From Leucobacter sp. UBA1945 (GTDB taxonomy: Bacteria > Actinomycetota > Actinomycetes > Actinomycetales > Microbacteriaceae), in the NCBI GenBank assembly GCA_002336855.1, contig DDEV01000137.1:1-17831 (forward strand): DNA of 17,831 bases, read 5' to 3'. Below the pieces are notes generated by a model, which saw only the letters and a program-made list of their open reading frames with translations, was not told the origin of the DNA and made no database searches. Shown one piece after another: positions 6,979-13,826 of the stretch; positions within the stretch are counted from its first letter, which is position 1; each line of letters begins with the position of its first letter. Both the position numbers and the translations under genes were made by a program.

Positions 6979-7401
6979 ATGAAGTACATGCTCATCATGC
7001 GCGCAGTCGATCAGGCAAAGGTCGAGGAGTACCAGCAGCGCCCATTCGAAGAAATCATCGCCGAGATGGGCGCCTACAACGAGGCCATGATCAACGCGGG
7101 CGTCATGGTCGACGGGGCCGGCCTGTCAGACGCCTCGGAGGGCGCGGTGGTTGCGTTCGGCGACGGCGATCCAGTTGTCACCGACGGCCCCTACGGCGAG
7201 CTGCGCGAACTGTTCAACGGCTTCTGGATGCTCGAGGTCTCGTCGAAGGAAGAGGCGATCGAGTGGGCTCGCAGGGCCCCGCTCGGCGAGGGCTCGCAGA
7301 TCGAGGTGCGCCGCGTGACCGGCCCCGAAGACTTTCCGCAGGACAACGAGTGGATTCAGAAAGAGCAGGAGTGGATCGCCGAGGGCAAGGCCCGCGGCTA
7401 G
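6979..7401 (+). CDS. DGPF/YCII-related domain protein, partner of the ECF42 sigma factor
   Basis: A 140-residue cytoplasmic protein of the DGPF (YCII-like) family. It opens MKYMLIMR, a typical first strand, and carries VTDGPYGE (about 68-75), a DGPY form of the DGPF signature, followed by the usual GFWMLEV strand and an EAIEWARRAP helix. The ATG at 6979 is preceded by GGAG at a good spacing. The stop is 18 bp before the sigma factor start, so the two are almost certainly co-transcribed. Known: ECF42 sigma factors are nearly always encoded beside one or more DGPF proteins, which are their regulatory targets. The biochemical role is not established; a ligand-binding or enzyme role is only suggested by the YCII fold. 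The family call is strong. Confidence 0.9.
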   Translation: MKYMLIMRAVDQAKVEEYQQRPFEEIIAEMGAYNEAMINAGVMVDGAGLSDASEGAVVAFGDGDPVVTDGPYGELRELFNGFWMLEVSSKEEAIEWARRAPLGEGSQIEVRRVTGPEDFPQDNEWIQKEQEWIAEGKARG

Positions 7402-7419
7402 CCGCACGCCGATTACCTG

Positions 7420-8757
7420 ATGCCCGCGCGGGATGCAGCTGCCGAGGTGGCCTCGATCGCGAGAGTGGTCGAGGCCACCTGGCGCATCGAGGCCGCCAAG
7501 ATCGTCGCGACGCTCACGAGGTACGTGGGCGACTTCTGCCTTGCCGAGGATCTCGCGCAGGATGCGCTCGCCGCAGCCATGAGCGAGTGGCCGCGCTCGG
7601 GGGTGCCGGCCAACCCTGCCGCGTGGCTGATAACGACGGCGAAGCGGCGGGCGATAGATGGGTGGCGCAGGCGCGAGAATTTTGAAAAGAGGATCCCGCT
7701 GCTCGCCGATGAGCAGCGAGCGGCTGAGGGGGTCGACGCCACCGAGCTGCCCTGGAGCCCCGACGCCATCGACGACGATGTGCTGCGCCTCGTGTTCATC
7801 TCGTGCCACCCGGTGCTCTCGCGGGAGGCGCAGCTCGCGCTGACGCTGCGGGTGGTTGCGGGACTCACCACCGAGCAGATCGCCAGGGCATTTCTGCTGC
7901 CGGTTTCGACGGTGCAGCAGCGCATTGTGAGGGCGAAGAAGGCGCTCGCGAAGTCAGGGGTGCCGTTCGAGCTGCCCACCGCCTCAGAGCGGCAGGCAAG
8001 GCTCGGCGGGGTGCTCGGCGTGCTCTACCTGATGTTCTCTGAGGGGCACGTTGCTACCTCGGGCAAGGACTGGATGCGCCCTGAGCTCGCGCTGGAGGCG
8101 CTTCGGCTGGCCCGGGTGGTCACTGGTCTGATGCCGCGCGAGCCCGAGGCGCACGGCCTCGTCGCGCTCATGGCGTTCACCGCCTCTCGGTTTCCCGCGC
8201 GCATCGACGCCGAGGGCAGGCCGGTGCTGCTCGCCGACCAGCAGCGCACCCGCTGGGATCGCTCGCTCATCGGGCTCGGAAATCGTTCCCTCGCAAAGGC
8301 ACGCGAATCGTGGGCCCGACGATCTGCCGAGAGCGGGCGAAGCGAATCGGGCTCCTACACTCTGCAGGCCGAGATTGCCGCGTGCCATGCGGCTGCCCCG
8401 CGTTTCGAGCTGACCGACTGGCGGCGCATCGCCGAACTGTACGCGCAGCTTTGCTCGGTCGCCCCGTCGCCGATCACTGAACTGGGTCGGGCAATCGCGG
8501 TCGCCGAAGCAGACGGGCCCGCCGCCGGGCTTGCGCTCGTAGAAGGCCTCGCCGACACCAAGCAGCTCAGCGCATCACATCTGCTGCCGAGCGTCAGGGG
8601 CGAATTGCTTTTGCGTCTCGGCAGGAACGACGAGGCGGCTGAAGAGCTCAAGAGCGCCGCAGAACTTGCGACGAACGAGCGCGAGCGCGCGGTGCTGCGA
8701 GAGAAGGCCGCTCGGCTCGAGGTTGCTACCGACCGCGCAGCTCAGCGAGCAGAGTGA
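7420..8757 (+). CDS. ECF42-type RNA polymerase sigma factor with C-terminal TPR-like extension
   Basis: A 445-residue protein. Sigma region 2 spans about 25-86 (EDLAQDAL, then AAWLITTAKRRAIDGWRRR) and region 4 about 135-177 (LRVVAGLTTEQIARAF, then STVQQRIVRAKKAL). The long C-terminal half has ECF42 landmarks: LGVLYLMFSEGH at 199-210, LLADQQRTRWDRSLI at 270-284, SYTLQAEIAACHA, then helical TPR-like repeats. Known: ECF42 factors have no classical anti-sigma factor; the extension is thought to control activity. Odd points: about ten residues rich in Arg/Ser/Glu (RRSAESGRSES) before SYTLQ look like a small insertion, and there is no Shine-Dalgarno before the ATG, so coupling to the DGPF gene is likely. 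Its last 32 bp overlap the opposing otsAB 3' end. Confidence 0.9.
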   Translation: MPARDAAAEVASIARVVEATWRIEAAKIVATLTRYVGDFCLAEDLAQDALAAAMSEWPRSGVPANPAAWLITTAKRRAIDGWRRRENFEKRIPLLADEQRAAEGVDATELPWSPDAIDDDVLRLVFISCHPVLSREAQLALTLRVVAGLTTEQIARAFLLPVSTVQQRIVRAKKALAKSGVPFELPTASERQARLGGVLGVLYLMFSEGHVATSGKDWMRPELALEALRLARVVTGLMPREPEAHGLVALMAFTASRFPARIDAEGRPVLLADQQRTRWDRSLIGLGNRSLAKARESWARRSAESGRSESGSYTLQAEIAACHAAAPRFELTDWRRIAELYAQLCSVAPSPITELGRAIAVAEADGPAAGLALVEGLADTKQLSASHLLPSVRGELLLRLGRNDEAAEELKSAAELATNERERAVLREKAARLEVATDRAAQRAE

Positions 8758-11026
8758 GCACTGCGGCGACGGTGCTCGGGTCTTCGATCCGCTCGTGCGC
8801 TGCGCTTTCTCCGGAGCCCACCTTGACTCCGAGATCCTCCGGCCCGAGCGACACGAAGACGTCTTCGTCGGTCACGTCGTCTCCGAGAAAGAGCACCCGC
8901 GCATCGGGAAGAGAGGATCGTATGCTCGTGAGCATCGAGCCCTTGTCTGACTGGCGCAGCGTGAACTCGCGCACCTCTTTTCCCGACCTCACGTGCAAGC
9001 CGGAGTCGGTGCCGAGGTGCTCGGCTGCCTCGAGCAACTCTGAGGCGTGAGCCCGGTCTGCGACGGCCCTCGTATGCACGGCGATCCCGAACGGCTTTCG
9101 CTCGAGATAGACACCAGCGACCTCGCGAAACAGTCGATTGAGTCTCGTGGTGAAGCGCTCGAGGCGCTGCGTCTCTTGCTCGCTGGGCTCGAGAAGGGCT
9201 GGCGTCGCATCTGCGCGGGGGGCCCGGTTGCGGCTTTGCGTGCCTTGCTCGCGCTGTCGCTTTACCGGCTCGCTGAGCTCGGCTCCGTGAGAACCAGAGA
9301 CGATCCAGGCGTCTGACTCGAGCCCGGTCGCCGCGAGGCTGGTCAGCGACCTACCCGAGAGCAACACGACAGTCACGCCCTGCGCCTCGGCAAGGGAATT
9401 GAGGGCGCGCTGCGCGGCCGGAAGAATCTTGGCGTCTTGCGGGCGCGAAACCAGCGGCGCGACCGTACCATCGAAGTCGACCGCGACGATCAGACTCGGA
9501 TGCGCTGCGAGGCGCCGGATGCCGTCGGCAACGCGGTCAGGTATGCTCGGCGCGCTCGCCGCGAACGCATCAGCCGATTGGGCGGCCTCGCGCTGCTGAC
9601 GAATCTTCGTTGCCTGTGACACCGCCTCGAGAAAGCTCTCGGTCCAGTGCGCTACGTCGTGCTGGCGCACCGTCTCTCGCATCGCGTGCATGCGACGCTG
9701 CTGCTCTGCAGCCGGCATGTGCACCGCGCGCAGAATCGCCGCTTTCAGGCCCTCGATGTCGTGCGGGTTGACGAGCACCGCACCCTGCAGCTCGTCGGCG
9801 GCGCCCGCGAACTCGCTGAGCACCAGGGCTCCGGTATCGTCGACTCGACAGGCCGCATACTCTTTGGCAACCAGATTCATGCCGTCTCGAAGCGGAGTGA
9901 CGAGCATCACATCGGCGGCGAGATAGAACGACACCATCTCTTCTCGTGAGTAGCTTCGGTGCAGATAGACGAGGGGGGTGTGCCCGATATCGCCGTGTTC
10001 ACCGTTGAGACGCCCAGCGGTGGTTTCAACCTCGTCGCGAAGTGCACGGTAGGCGTCGACGCGCTCGCGGCTCGGAGAGGCGATCTGCACGAAAGTGATC
10101 TCGCGCGTCTCGAGCTCGCCGTCGGCGAGCATCTCTTCGTACGCCTTGAATCGGTGCAGAATTCCCTTCGTGTAATCGAGACGATCGACCCCGAGCACGA
10201 GGGTCTGAGGGTTGCCGAGTTCTTCACGAATCTCGCGTGCCCGACACCGCACCTCATGCCGACGTGCCAGCCGCTCGATCGTCTGCGTATCGATGGAGAT
10301 CGGAAACTCGCGAGCGAGCACTGGCCTTGTGGCACCTTGCTGCTCCTGTGCAGGCACGAGCACCGAGTTCTCGTGTATTGCGTAGCCGGCAATTCGCTCG
10401 GCGGCTTCGCGGAATGCGCTTGCGTCGGCCTCGCGCTGAAAGCCGAGGATGTCTGCGCCGAGCAGTCCCTCGATGATGCGCCTGCGCCATGGAAGCTGAG
10501 CGAAGAGCCGTGTCGGCGGAAACGGGATGTGCAGAAAGAAGGCGATGATCAGGTCGGGGCGTCGCTCGCGCAGCATCTCGGGCACGAGCTGCAGCTGGTA
10601 GTCGTGCACCCAGACGAGCGAGCCGGGTGCGGCGACCTCGGCGACGCGCTCGGCAAATCGACGGTTGACCTCGCAGTATCGTTCCCACCACTCGCGGTGA
10701 TACTCGGGTGGGGCAATGACATCGTGATACAGCGGCCAGAGGGTTCCGTTTGCGAAACCCTCGTAGTACAGCTCGACGTCTTTACCGCTCAGCGGCACGG
10801 GAACCAGCCGCATAGAACCGAGCTCGAACGGCTCGATCGTTTCGTCGGCATTGCCTGCCCAGCCCACCCACATGCTGCCCAGTTCTTCGACCACGGGCCC
10901 AACCGCCGAGACGAGCCCTCCCGGCGAGGGCTGCCATGCACCTGAGCCGTCTTCCTGCTCGACCCGATCGACGGGGAGCCGGTTCGAAACCATGACGAGT
11001 TGCCTTTCGCCCAGATCCGGTATCAC
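8726..11026 (-). CDS. otsAB: Fused trehalose-6-phosphate synthase / trehalose-6-phosphate phosphatase
   Basis: A 766-residue bifunctional enzyme. OtsA half: SNRLPVD at 14-20, GGLVSA at 36-41, HDYQL at 141-145, FLHIPFP at 164-170, DRLDYTKG at 281-288 and LRDGMNLVAKEY at 379-390. It would join UDP-glucose and glucose-6-phosphate. OtsB half (HAD fold): DFDGT with Asp517/Asp519, LLSGRS at 555-560, KGSM, and GDDVTDED from about 715. It would release trehalose. The frame runs open about 136 codons further, but that extension is Arg-rich, non-conserved and crosses the divergent gene. I start at the GTG at 11026, with AGGAGGT upstream. A low-complexity charged stretch at about 585-615 interrupts the OtsB cap. 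Role: cytoplasmic trehalose synthesis for osmotic and desiccation stress. Confidence 0.93.
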   Translation of the reverse strand: MIPDLGERQLVMVSNRLPVDRVEQEDGSGAWQPSPGGLVSAVGPVVEELGSMWVGWAGNADETIEPFELGSMRLVPVPLSGKDVELYYEGFANGTLWPLYHDVIAPPEYHREWWERYCEVNRRFAERVAEVAAPGSLVWVHDYQLQLVPEMLRERRPDLIIAFFLHIPFPPTRLFAQLPWRRRIIEGLLGADILGFQREADASAFREAAERIAGYAIHENSVLVPAQEQQGATRPVLAREFPISIDTQTIERLARRHEVRCRAREIREELGNPQTLVLGVDRLDYTKGILHRFKAYEEMLADGELETREITFVQIASPSRERVDAYRALRDEVETTAGRLNGEHGDIGHTPLVYLHRSYSREEMVSFYLAADVMLVTPLRDGMNLVAKEYAACRVDDTGALVLSEFAGAADELQGAVLVNPHDIEGLKAAILRAVHMPAAEQQRRMHAMRETVRQHDVAHWTESFLEAVSQATKIRQQREAAQSADAFAASAPSIPDRVADGIRRLAAHPSLIVAVDFDGTVAPLVSRPQDAKILPAAQRALNSLAEAQGVTVVLLSGRSLTSLAATGLESDAWIVSGSHGAELSEPVKRQREQGTQSRNRAPRADATPALLEPSEQETQRLERFTTRLNRLFREVAGVYLERKPFGIAVHTRAVADRAHASELLEAAEHLGTDSGLHVRSGKEVREFTLRQSDKGSMLTSIRSSLPDARVLFLGDDVTDEDVFVSLGPEDLGVKVGSGESAAHERIEDPSTVAAVLTLLAELRGR

Positions 11027-11058
11027 TGCCTGCTTCGACCTCCTGCTGTATTGCTTTC

Positions 11059-11093
11059 TCGAGACACTCGATGCCCCGCAACGAGTGTCTCGA
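11059..11093. promoter_or_regulatory. Perfect 12-bp inverted repeat in the otsAB / diacylglycerol-kinase divergent region
   Basis: TCGAGACACTCG (11059-11070) and CGAGTGTCTCGA (11082-11093) are exact complements around an 11-nt centre. It lies 32 bp upstream of the otsAB GTG and about 80 bp upstream of the divergent ATG. It could be an operator shared by both genes, or a leader hairpin in the otsAB transcript. No regulator is encoded alongside. Confidence 0.5.
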
Positions 11094-11117
11094 AGGGCGT
11101 GGCAGGGCCGCAAGGGG

Positions 11118-11146
11118 TTGCTGAGACCGCGACGACCGGGTAAGAG
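11118..11146 (+). promoter_or_regulatory. Candidate promoter of the diacylglycerol-kinase-family gene
   Basis: TTGCTG (11118-11123), a 17-nt spacer, and TAAGAG (11141-11146). The start of transcription would fall near 11153, just before the AGAGGAG ribosome site at 11161. The -35 keeps TTG, the -10 is weak. Spacing is ideal, so I list it with modest confidence. Confidence 0.4.
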
Positions 11147-11172
11147 TGGTTGGTGAGATAAGAGGAGCGTGG

Positions 11173-12147
11173 ATGAGCACTGGGCATGTCGGGATCGTCT
11201 GGAATCCCTCGAAGACGTCGCGTGATGAACTCGAGAACGCGCTCGAGAAAGCATTTGAGCGAGTGCTGACGGGCACCGCAGAAGTGCGAGTCTCATGGCA
11301 CGAAACGAGTGAGGATGACCCGGGGCTTGGCGCAGCGCGGGGCGCAGTCGAAGCCGGGGCAGATGTTGTGCTCGCCGCGGGCGGCGACGGTACGGTTCGG
11401 GCGGTGGCCGAGCATCTTGCCGAGAGTGGCGCACGCGCCGACCTCGGCATCATTCCCCTCGGAACGGGTAACCTGCTCGCACGTAATCTGGGTGTGCCGC
11501 TCAAAGATCTCACCGCCGCGTTCGAGCGGGCGTTGACCGGCGAGGCGATCCCACTCGATATCGGCTGGGCGAGACTCGCTGTCGACGGTGAAACCGATGG
11601 CAAACGCTACGCTTTCGCGGTGATGGCGGGGTTCGGCATCGACGCGCACATGATCACCGAGACCGACGACGACATCAAGGACCGTGCCGGGTGGCTCGCC
11701 TATGTCGAATCGTTGGGGCGCGCGCTGTCGGCGAGCGAGGTGATCGATATTCGCTTGTCGGGCCAGAACCTCGAGCCCTCCGATGAGCAGGCGCACACCC
11801 TGCTCATCGGCAACTGCGGCAGCCTGCAAGGCGGCATGACGCTGTTGCCCGACGCCGACCCGAGCGATGGAGAGCTCGATCTGCTCGTGCTGAGCGCCGA
11901 CAGCATCCCCGGCTGGGCCGATACGATGCGAAATCTGGTGTGGGATAACGGGCTGAGGCGTCTGCTCTCGCCGTCATCGAGCGACGAGGATCAGGCCAAG
12001 AGCAGCGACAGTGCCACTCACCGGCGCATCACAGAACTAACGGTAGAGCTCGACGAGCCGCGTGTCTTCGAGGTCGACGGCGACGCTCTGGGTGAAACGA
12101 GTCGCGTCGAGATATCGGTGCAGCCGGGGGCAGTGCAGGTGCGCTAA
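11173..12147 (+). CDS. Diacylglycerol/lipid kinase family protein
   Basis: A 324-residue protein of the DAGK catalytic (PF00781) family. It shows VGIVWNPSK at 6-14, the nucleotide-binding GGDGTV at 70-75 and PLGTGN at 95-100, followed by the family's usual beta-rich C-terminal domain (GNCGSLQGGMTLLPDADPSDGELDL in pattern) ending FEVDGDALG. No signal peptide or membrane span is evident, so it is soluble or membrane-associated. The ATG at 11173 has AGAGGAG 5 nt before it; an in-frame GTG at 11146 lacks a ribosome site and overlaps the candidate -10. Known: relatives phosphorylate diacylglycerol, sphingosine-like or other lipid alcohols, and some actinobacterial members act in phosphatidylinositol-type lipid synthesis. 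The substrate is undecided here. It is divergent from otsAB. Confidence 0.85.
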   Translation: MSTGHVGIVWNPSKTSRDELENALEKAFERVLTGTAEVRVSWHETSEDDPGLGAARGAVEAGADVVLAAGGDGTVRAVAEHLAESGARADLGIIPLGTGNLLARNLGVPLKDLTAAFERALTGEAIPLDIGWARLAVDGETDGKRYAFAVMAGFGIDAHMITETDDDIKDRAGWLAYVESLGRALSASEVIDIRLSGQNLEPSDEQAHTLLIGNCGSLQGGMTLLPDADPSDGELDLLVLSADSIPGWADTMRNLVWDNGLRRLLSPSSSDEDQAKSSDSATHRRITELTVELDEPRVFEVDGDALGETSRVEISVQPGAVQVR

Positions 12148-12182
12148 CCTCTTGGCTCCTCTCGCGATGCCGACGAGAATGC

Positions 12183-12578
12183 TCACTCCCAGCGTGCGCA
12201 GCTCACCTCGGAGAACCCTTGAATCGCCGCGTCCTTCGTTACGAGCGTGAGGCCGTAGAGCTGGGCTTGCGCAACAAGCATTCGGTCGAACGGATCGCGA
12301 TGATCCCAGCGAAGTGACCCTGCCTGCAGCATCTCTGAACCCGTCAGGGTGAGCTCGCTCGCGAACATGTTCTTGAGAAGCTCACCCCATCTCGCCAGCA
12401 CGGCCTGAGCGCCTGGCAAGCGGCCGAGGTGCGCCTTCTGTGAAAGTTCATACGCGCTGATGGGTGAAACAAATAGGCGCTCTGCCTCAAGCAACATCGC
12501 TTGAACCTTGAACGGAACTTTCTCCGGATCGGCAGCGAGCCAGAGCACCACGTGCGTGTCGAGAAGATAGCTGCTCAT
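12183..12578 (-). CDS. vapC: PIN-domain toxin, VapC family
   Basis: A 131-residue PIN-domain ribonuclease. Acidic metal-binding residues appear where expected: Asp7 in YLLDTHVVLW, Glu44 in SAYEL, Asp95/Asp98 in WDHRDPFDRMLVAQA and Asp116 in LVTKDAAI. DTH with a following Trp marks the sub-group often found with Phd-type antitoxins. I start at the ATG at 12578 because its ATGA overlaps the antitoxin stop; the open frame extends 18 codons further, but that part is an Arg-rich shadow of the antitoxin. Known: VapC toxins cut specific tRNAs or rRNA and are neutralised by the cognate antitoxin; the target here is unknown. The active-site residues look intact. Confidence 0.9.
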   Translation of the reverse strand: MSSYLLDTHVVLWLAADPEKVPFKVQAMLLEAERLFVSPISAYELSQKAHLGRLPGAQAVLARWGELLKNMFASELTLTGSEMLQAGSLRWDHRDPFDRMLVAQAQLYGLTLVTKDAAIQGFSEVSCARWE

Positions 12579-12859
12579 GCGTTGTGGTGCTCGTCTTCGA
12601 AGAGAGGGTCGCCGGAGTGACCTTGCTCCCACTCGAGCAGTTCATCGTCGCTCATCGCCTCAAAAAGAGGATCGGTTGAGATCGGAGCAAGCCCAGGGAG
12701 TAGTGGTTTGCTGAAGTCTCGTCGCGGCGGAGTCGCAGCTTGTAGCCGAGCAATGACGGTGCCGGCGCGCGCGATCGAAACTTCTTCGCCGCGCTCGACA
12801 AGACGCAGCAACTCCGAGAGACGAGTCTTGGCCTCTTGCACGTTCACGGTAGTGCTCAT
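12575..12859 (-). CDS. Phd/YefM-type antitoxin paired with the PIN toxin
   Basis: A 94-residue protein. Residues 1-40 (VNVQEAKTRLSELLRLVERGEEVSIARAG) match the Phd/YefM DNA-binding fold in which the antitoxin binds its own promoter. The C-terminal 50 residues are acidic and probably disordered until toxin-bound, with DPLFE occurring twice (63-67 and 84-88). It overlaps the toxin start by 4 bp (ATGA), the standard antitoxin-first layout. No Shine-Dalgarno precedes the ATG; a -10-like TATGCT ends only 6 nt before it, suggesting a leaderless mRNA. A perfect inverted repeat lies just upstream (12872-12902). The pair is divergent from the NAD salvage operon. Confidence 0.9.
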   Translation of the reverse strand: MSTTVNVQEAKTRLSELLRLVERGEEVSIARAGTVIARLQAATPPRRDFSKPLLPGLAPISTDPLFEAMSDDELLEWEQGHSGDPLFEDEHHNA

Positions 12860-12865
12860 GCAAAG

Positions 12866-12902
12866 AGCATAACTTGGTCTGGTTTACTTGACCAGACCAA
12901 GT
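12866..12902 (-). promoter_or_regulatory. Toxin-antitoxin promoter with perfect 12-bp-arm operator
   Basis: ACTTGGTCTGGT (12872-12883) and ACCAGACCAAGT (12891-12902) are exact complements around 7 nt. On the minus strand a -35-like TGGTCA (12894-12889), a 17-nt spacer and -10 TATGCT (12871-12866) lie across the repeat, so a protein bound there would block polymerase. The -10 ends 6 nt before the antitoxin ATG. The likely repressor is the antitoxin, alone or with toxin. Confidence 0.75.
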
Positions 12903-12928
12903 ACTCACGGAAGCTGTGACGATGTTTG

Positions 12929-12990
12929 TATACTCGGCGAGGATCACACACTATTCATCAAAATGATGAATAGTGTGCTAGCCTGTGATC
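12929..12990 (+). promoter_or_regulatory. NAD salvage operon control region: 14-bp-arm inverted repeat, probable NrtR operator
   Basis: CACACTATTCATCA (12947-12960) and TGATGAATAGTGTG (12964-12977) are exact complements around AAA. A wider pair GATCACA (12942-12948) / TGTGATC (12984-12990) encloses it. Two -10 candidates flank it: TATACT (12929-12934), which would put the repeat in the 5' leader, and TAGCCT (12979-12984), which ends 6 nt before the ATG and would give a leaderless mRNA. No ribosome site precedes the ATG. The NrtR-type gene in this operon is the natural ligand. Confidence 0.7.
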
Positions 12991-13824
12991 ATGGCAATCG
13001 AATTCTTCGCACACCACCCAGGCGGCCACGTCGTTCTCAGCGCGATCGAGCCGTTCAAGTTTCCTGGAGGGGAGTGGCACCTGCGGCTTCCGGCTGAGCC
13101 CGAGACTCCGGCGTACGCCCGGGTCAACGGATGCACGGCCGACGACCTCGTGCTGCTCGGCCTCTGGGCAGACAGCGCGCACCAGGCGGGCCACCGTGCG
13201 ATCGCGCACATTCCCTACCTGCCGGCGGCCCGCGCCGATCGAGGCACACCCTTCGGGGCGAAGGTCTACGCGAACATGATCAACGCGGCGGGTCTCGACG
13301 AGGTGGTGGTGTTCGACCCGCACTCGCCGGTCGCGCCGAGCCTCGTGCAGAACGTCAGAATCGTATACTCGGCCGAGGTGCTCGCCGAAGTGCTGCGCGA
13401 GGCAGGCGAAACCGACAGCTACAGCGCAGTGCTCGCCCCAGACAAGGGCGCGGTCGAGCGGGCGTCGAAGGCGGCCGACGCGCTCGGGCTGCCGCTCTTC
13501 ACCGCGACGAAGACCCGCGACTTCGACACCGGCAAGCTCACCAGCTTCGAGGTGCCGCAGCTGCCGCGAAGCGGCAGGATCCTCGTCGTTGACGACATCT
13601 GCGACGGAGGCGGTACGTTTCGCGGCCTCGCAACCGCCGCCGGCATCGGGCGCGACCGCCTGGGCCTCTGGGTGTCGCACGGCATCTTCTCGGGAGCCGC
13701 CGGCGAACTCACAGGTCACTTCGCCCAGATCTTCACCACCGACTCCCACCCCGGCGCCCGTCGCGCAGACGTCGGCGCCCACGTCACCGAACTTGCCCCA
13801 TACCTCGAGTCAAAGAGGAACTGA
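12991..13824 (+). CDS. prs: Ribose-phosphate pyrophosphokinase-like protein of the NAD salvage operon
   Basis: A 277-residue PRPP synthetase homologue, shorter than the usual 310-330 residues of housekeeping Prs. It keeps PGGEWHLRLP near the N-terminus, the ATP-site stretch IPYLPAARADRG (family PY..ARQDR), FDPHS as the metal/ATP Asp-x-His, and the PRPP-binding loop VVDDICDGGGTF (family DDxxDTGGT). Reaction expected: ribose-5-phosphate plus ATP gives PRPP plus AMP. The start ATG lies immediately after the operator; an in-frame GTG two codons earlier is possible. The next gene starts 2 bp after its stop. Known: Prs-like genes beside NadV/NAMPT genes occur in bacteria and phages, supplying PRPP for NMN synthesis. 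A dedicated PRPP source is inferred; a specialised or altered activity is possible. Confidence 0.88.
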   Translation: MAIEFFAHHPGGHVVLSAIEPFKFPGGEWHLRLPAEPETPAYARVNGCTADDLVLLGLWADSAHQAGHRAIAHIPYLPAARADRGTPFGAKVYANMINAAGLDEVVVFDPHSPVAPSLVQNVRIVYSAEVLAEVLREAGETDSYSAVLAPDKGAVERASKAADALGLPLFTATKTRDFDTGKLTSFEVPQLPRSGRILVVDDICDGGGTFRGLATAAGIGRDRLGLWVSHGIFSGAAGELTGHFAQIFTTDSHPGARRADVGAHVTELAPYLESKRN

Positions 13825-13826
13825 CC

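Noticed and set aside
9959..10945. Long plus-strand frame opposite otsAB
   Set aside because: Shadow of otsAB: no ribosome site, no recognisable domain, and the minus strand encodes clear OtsA motifs.
11027..11434. N-terminal extension of the otsAB frame by about 136 codons
   Set aside because: Arg/Ser-rich, unlike any OtsA N-terminus, overlaps the divergent kinase gene; a GTG with AGGAGGT sits right before the conserved start.
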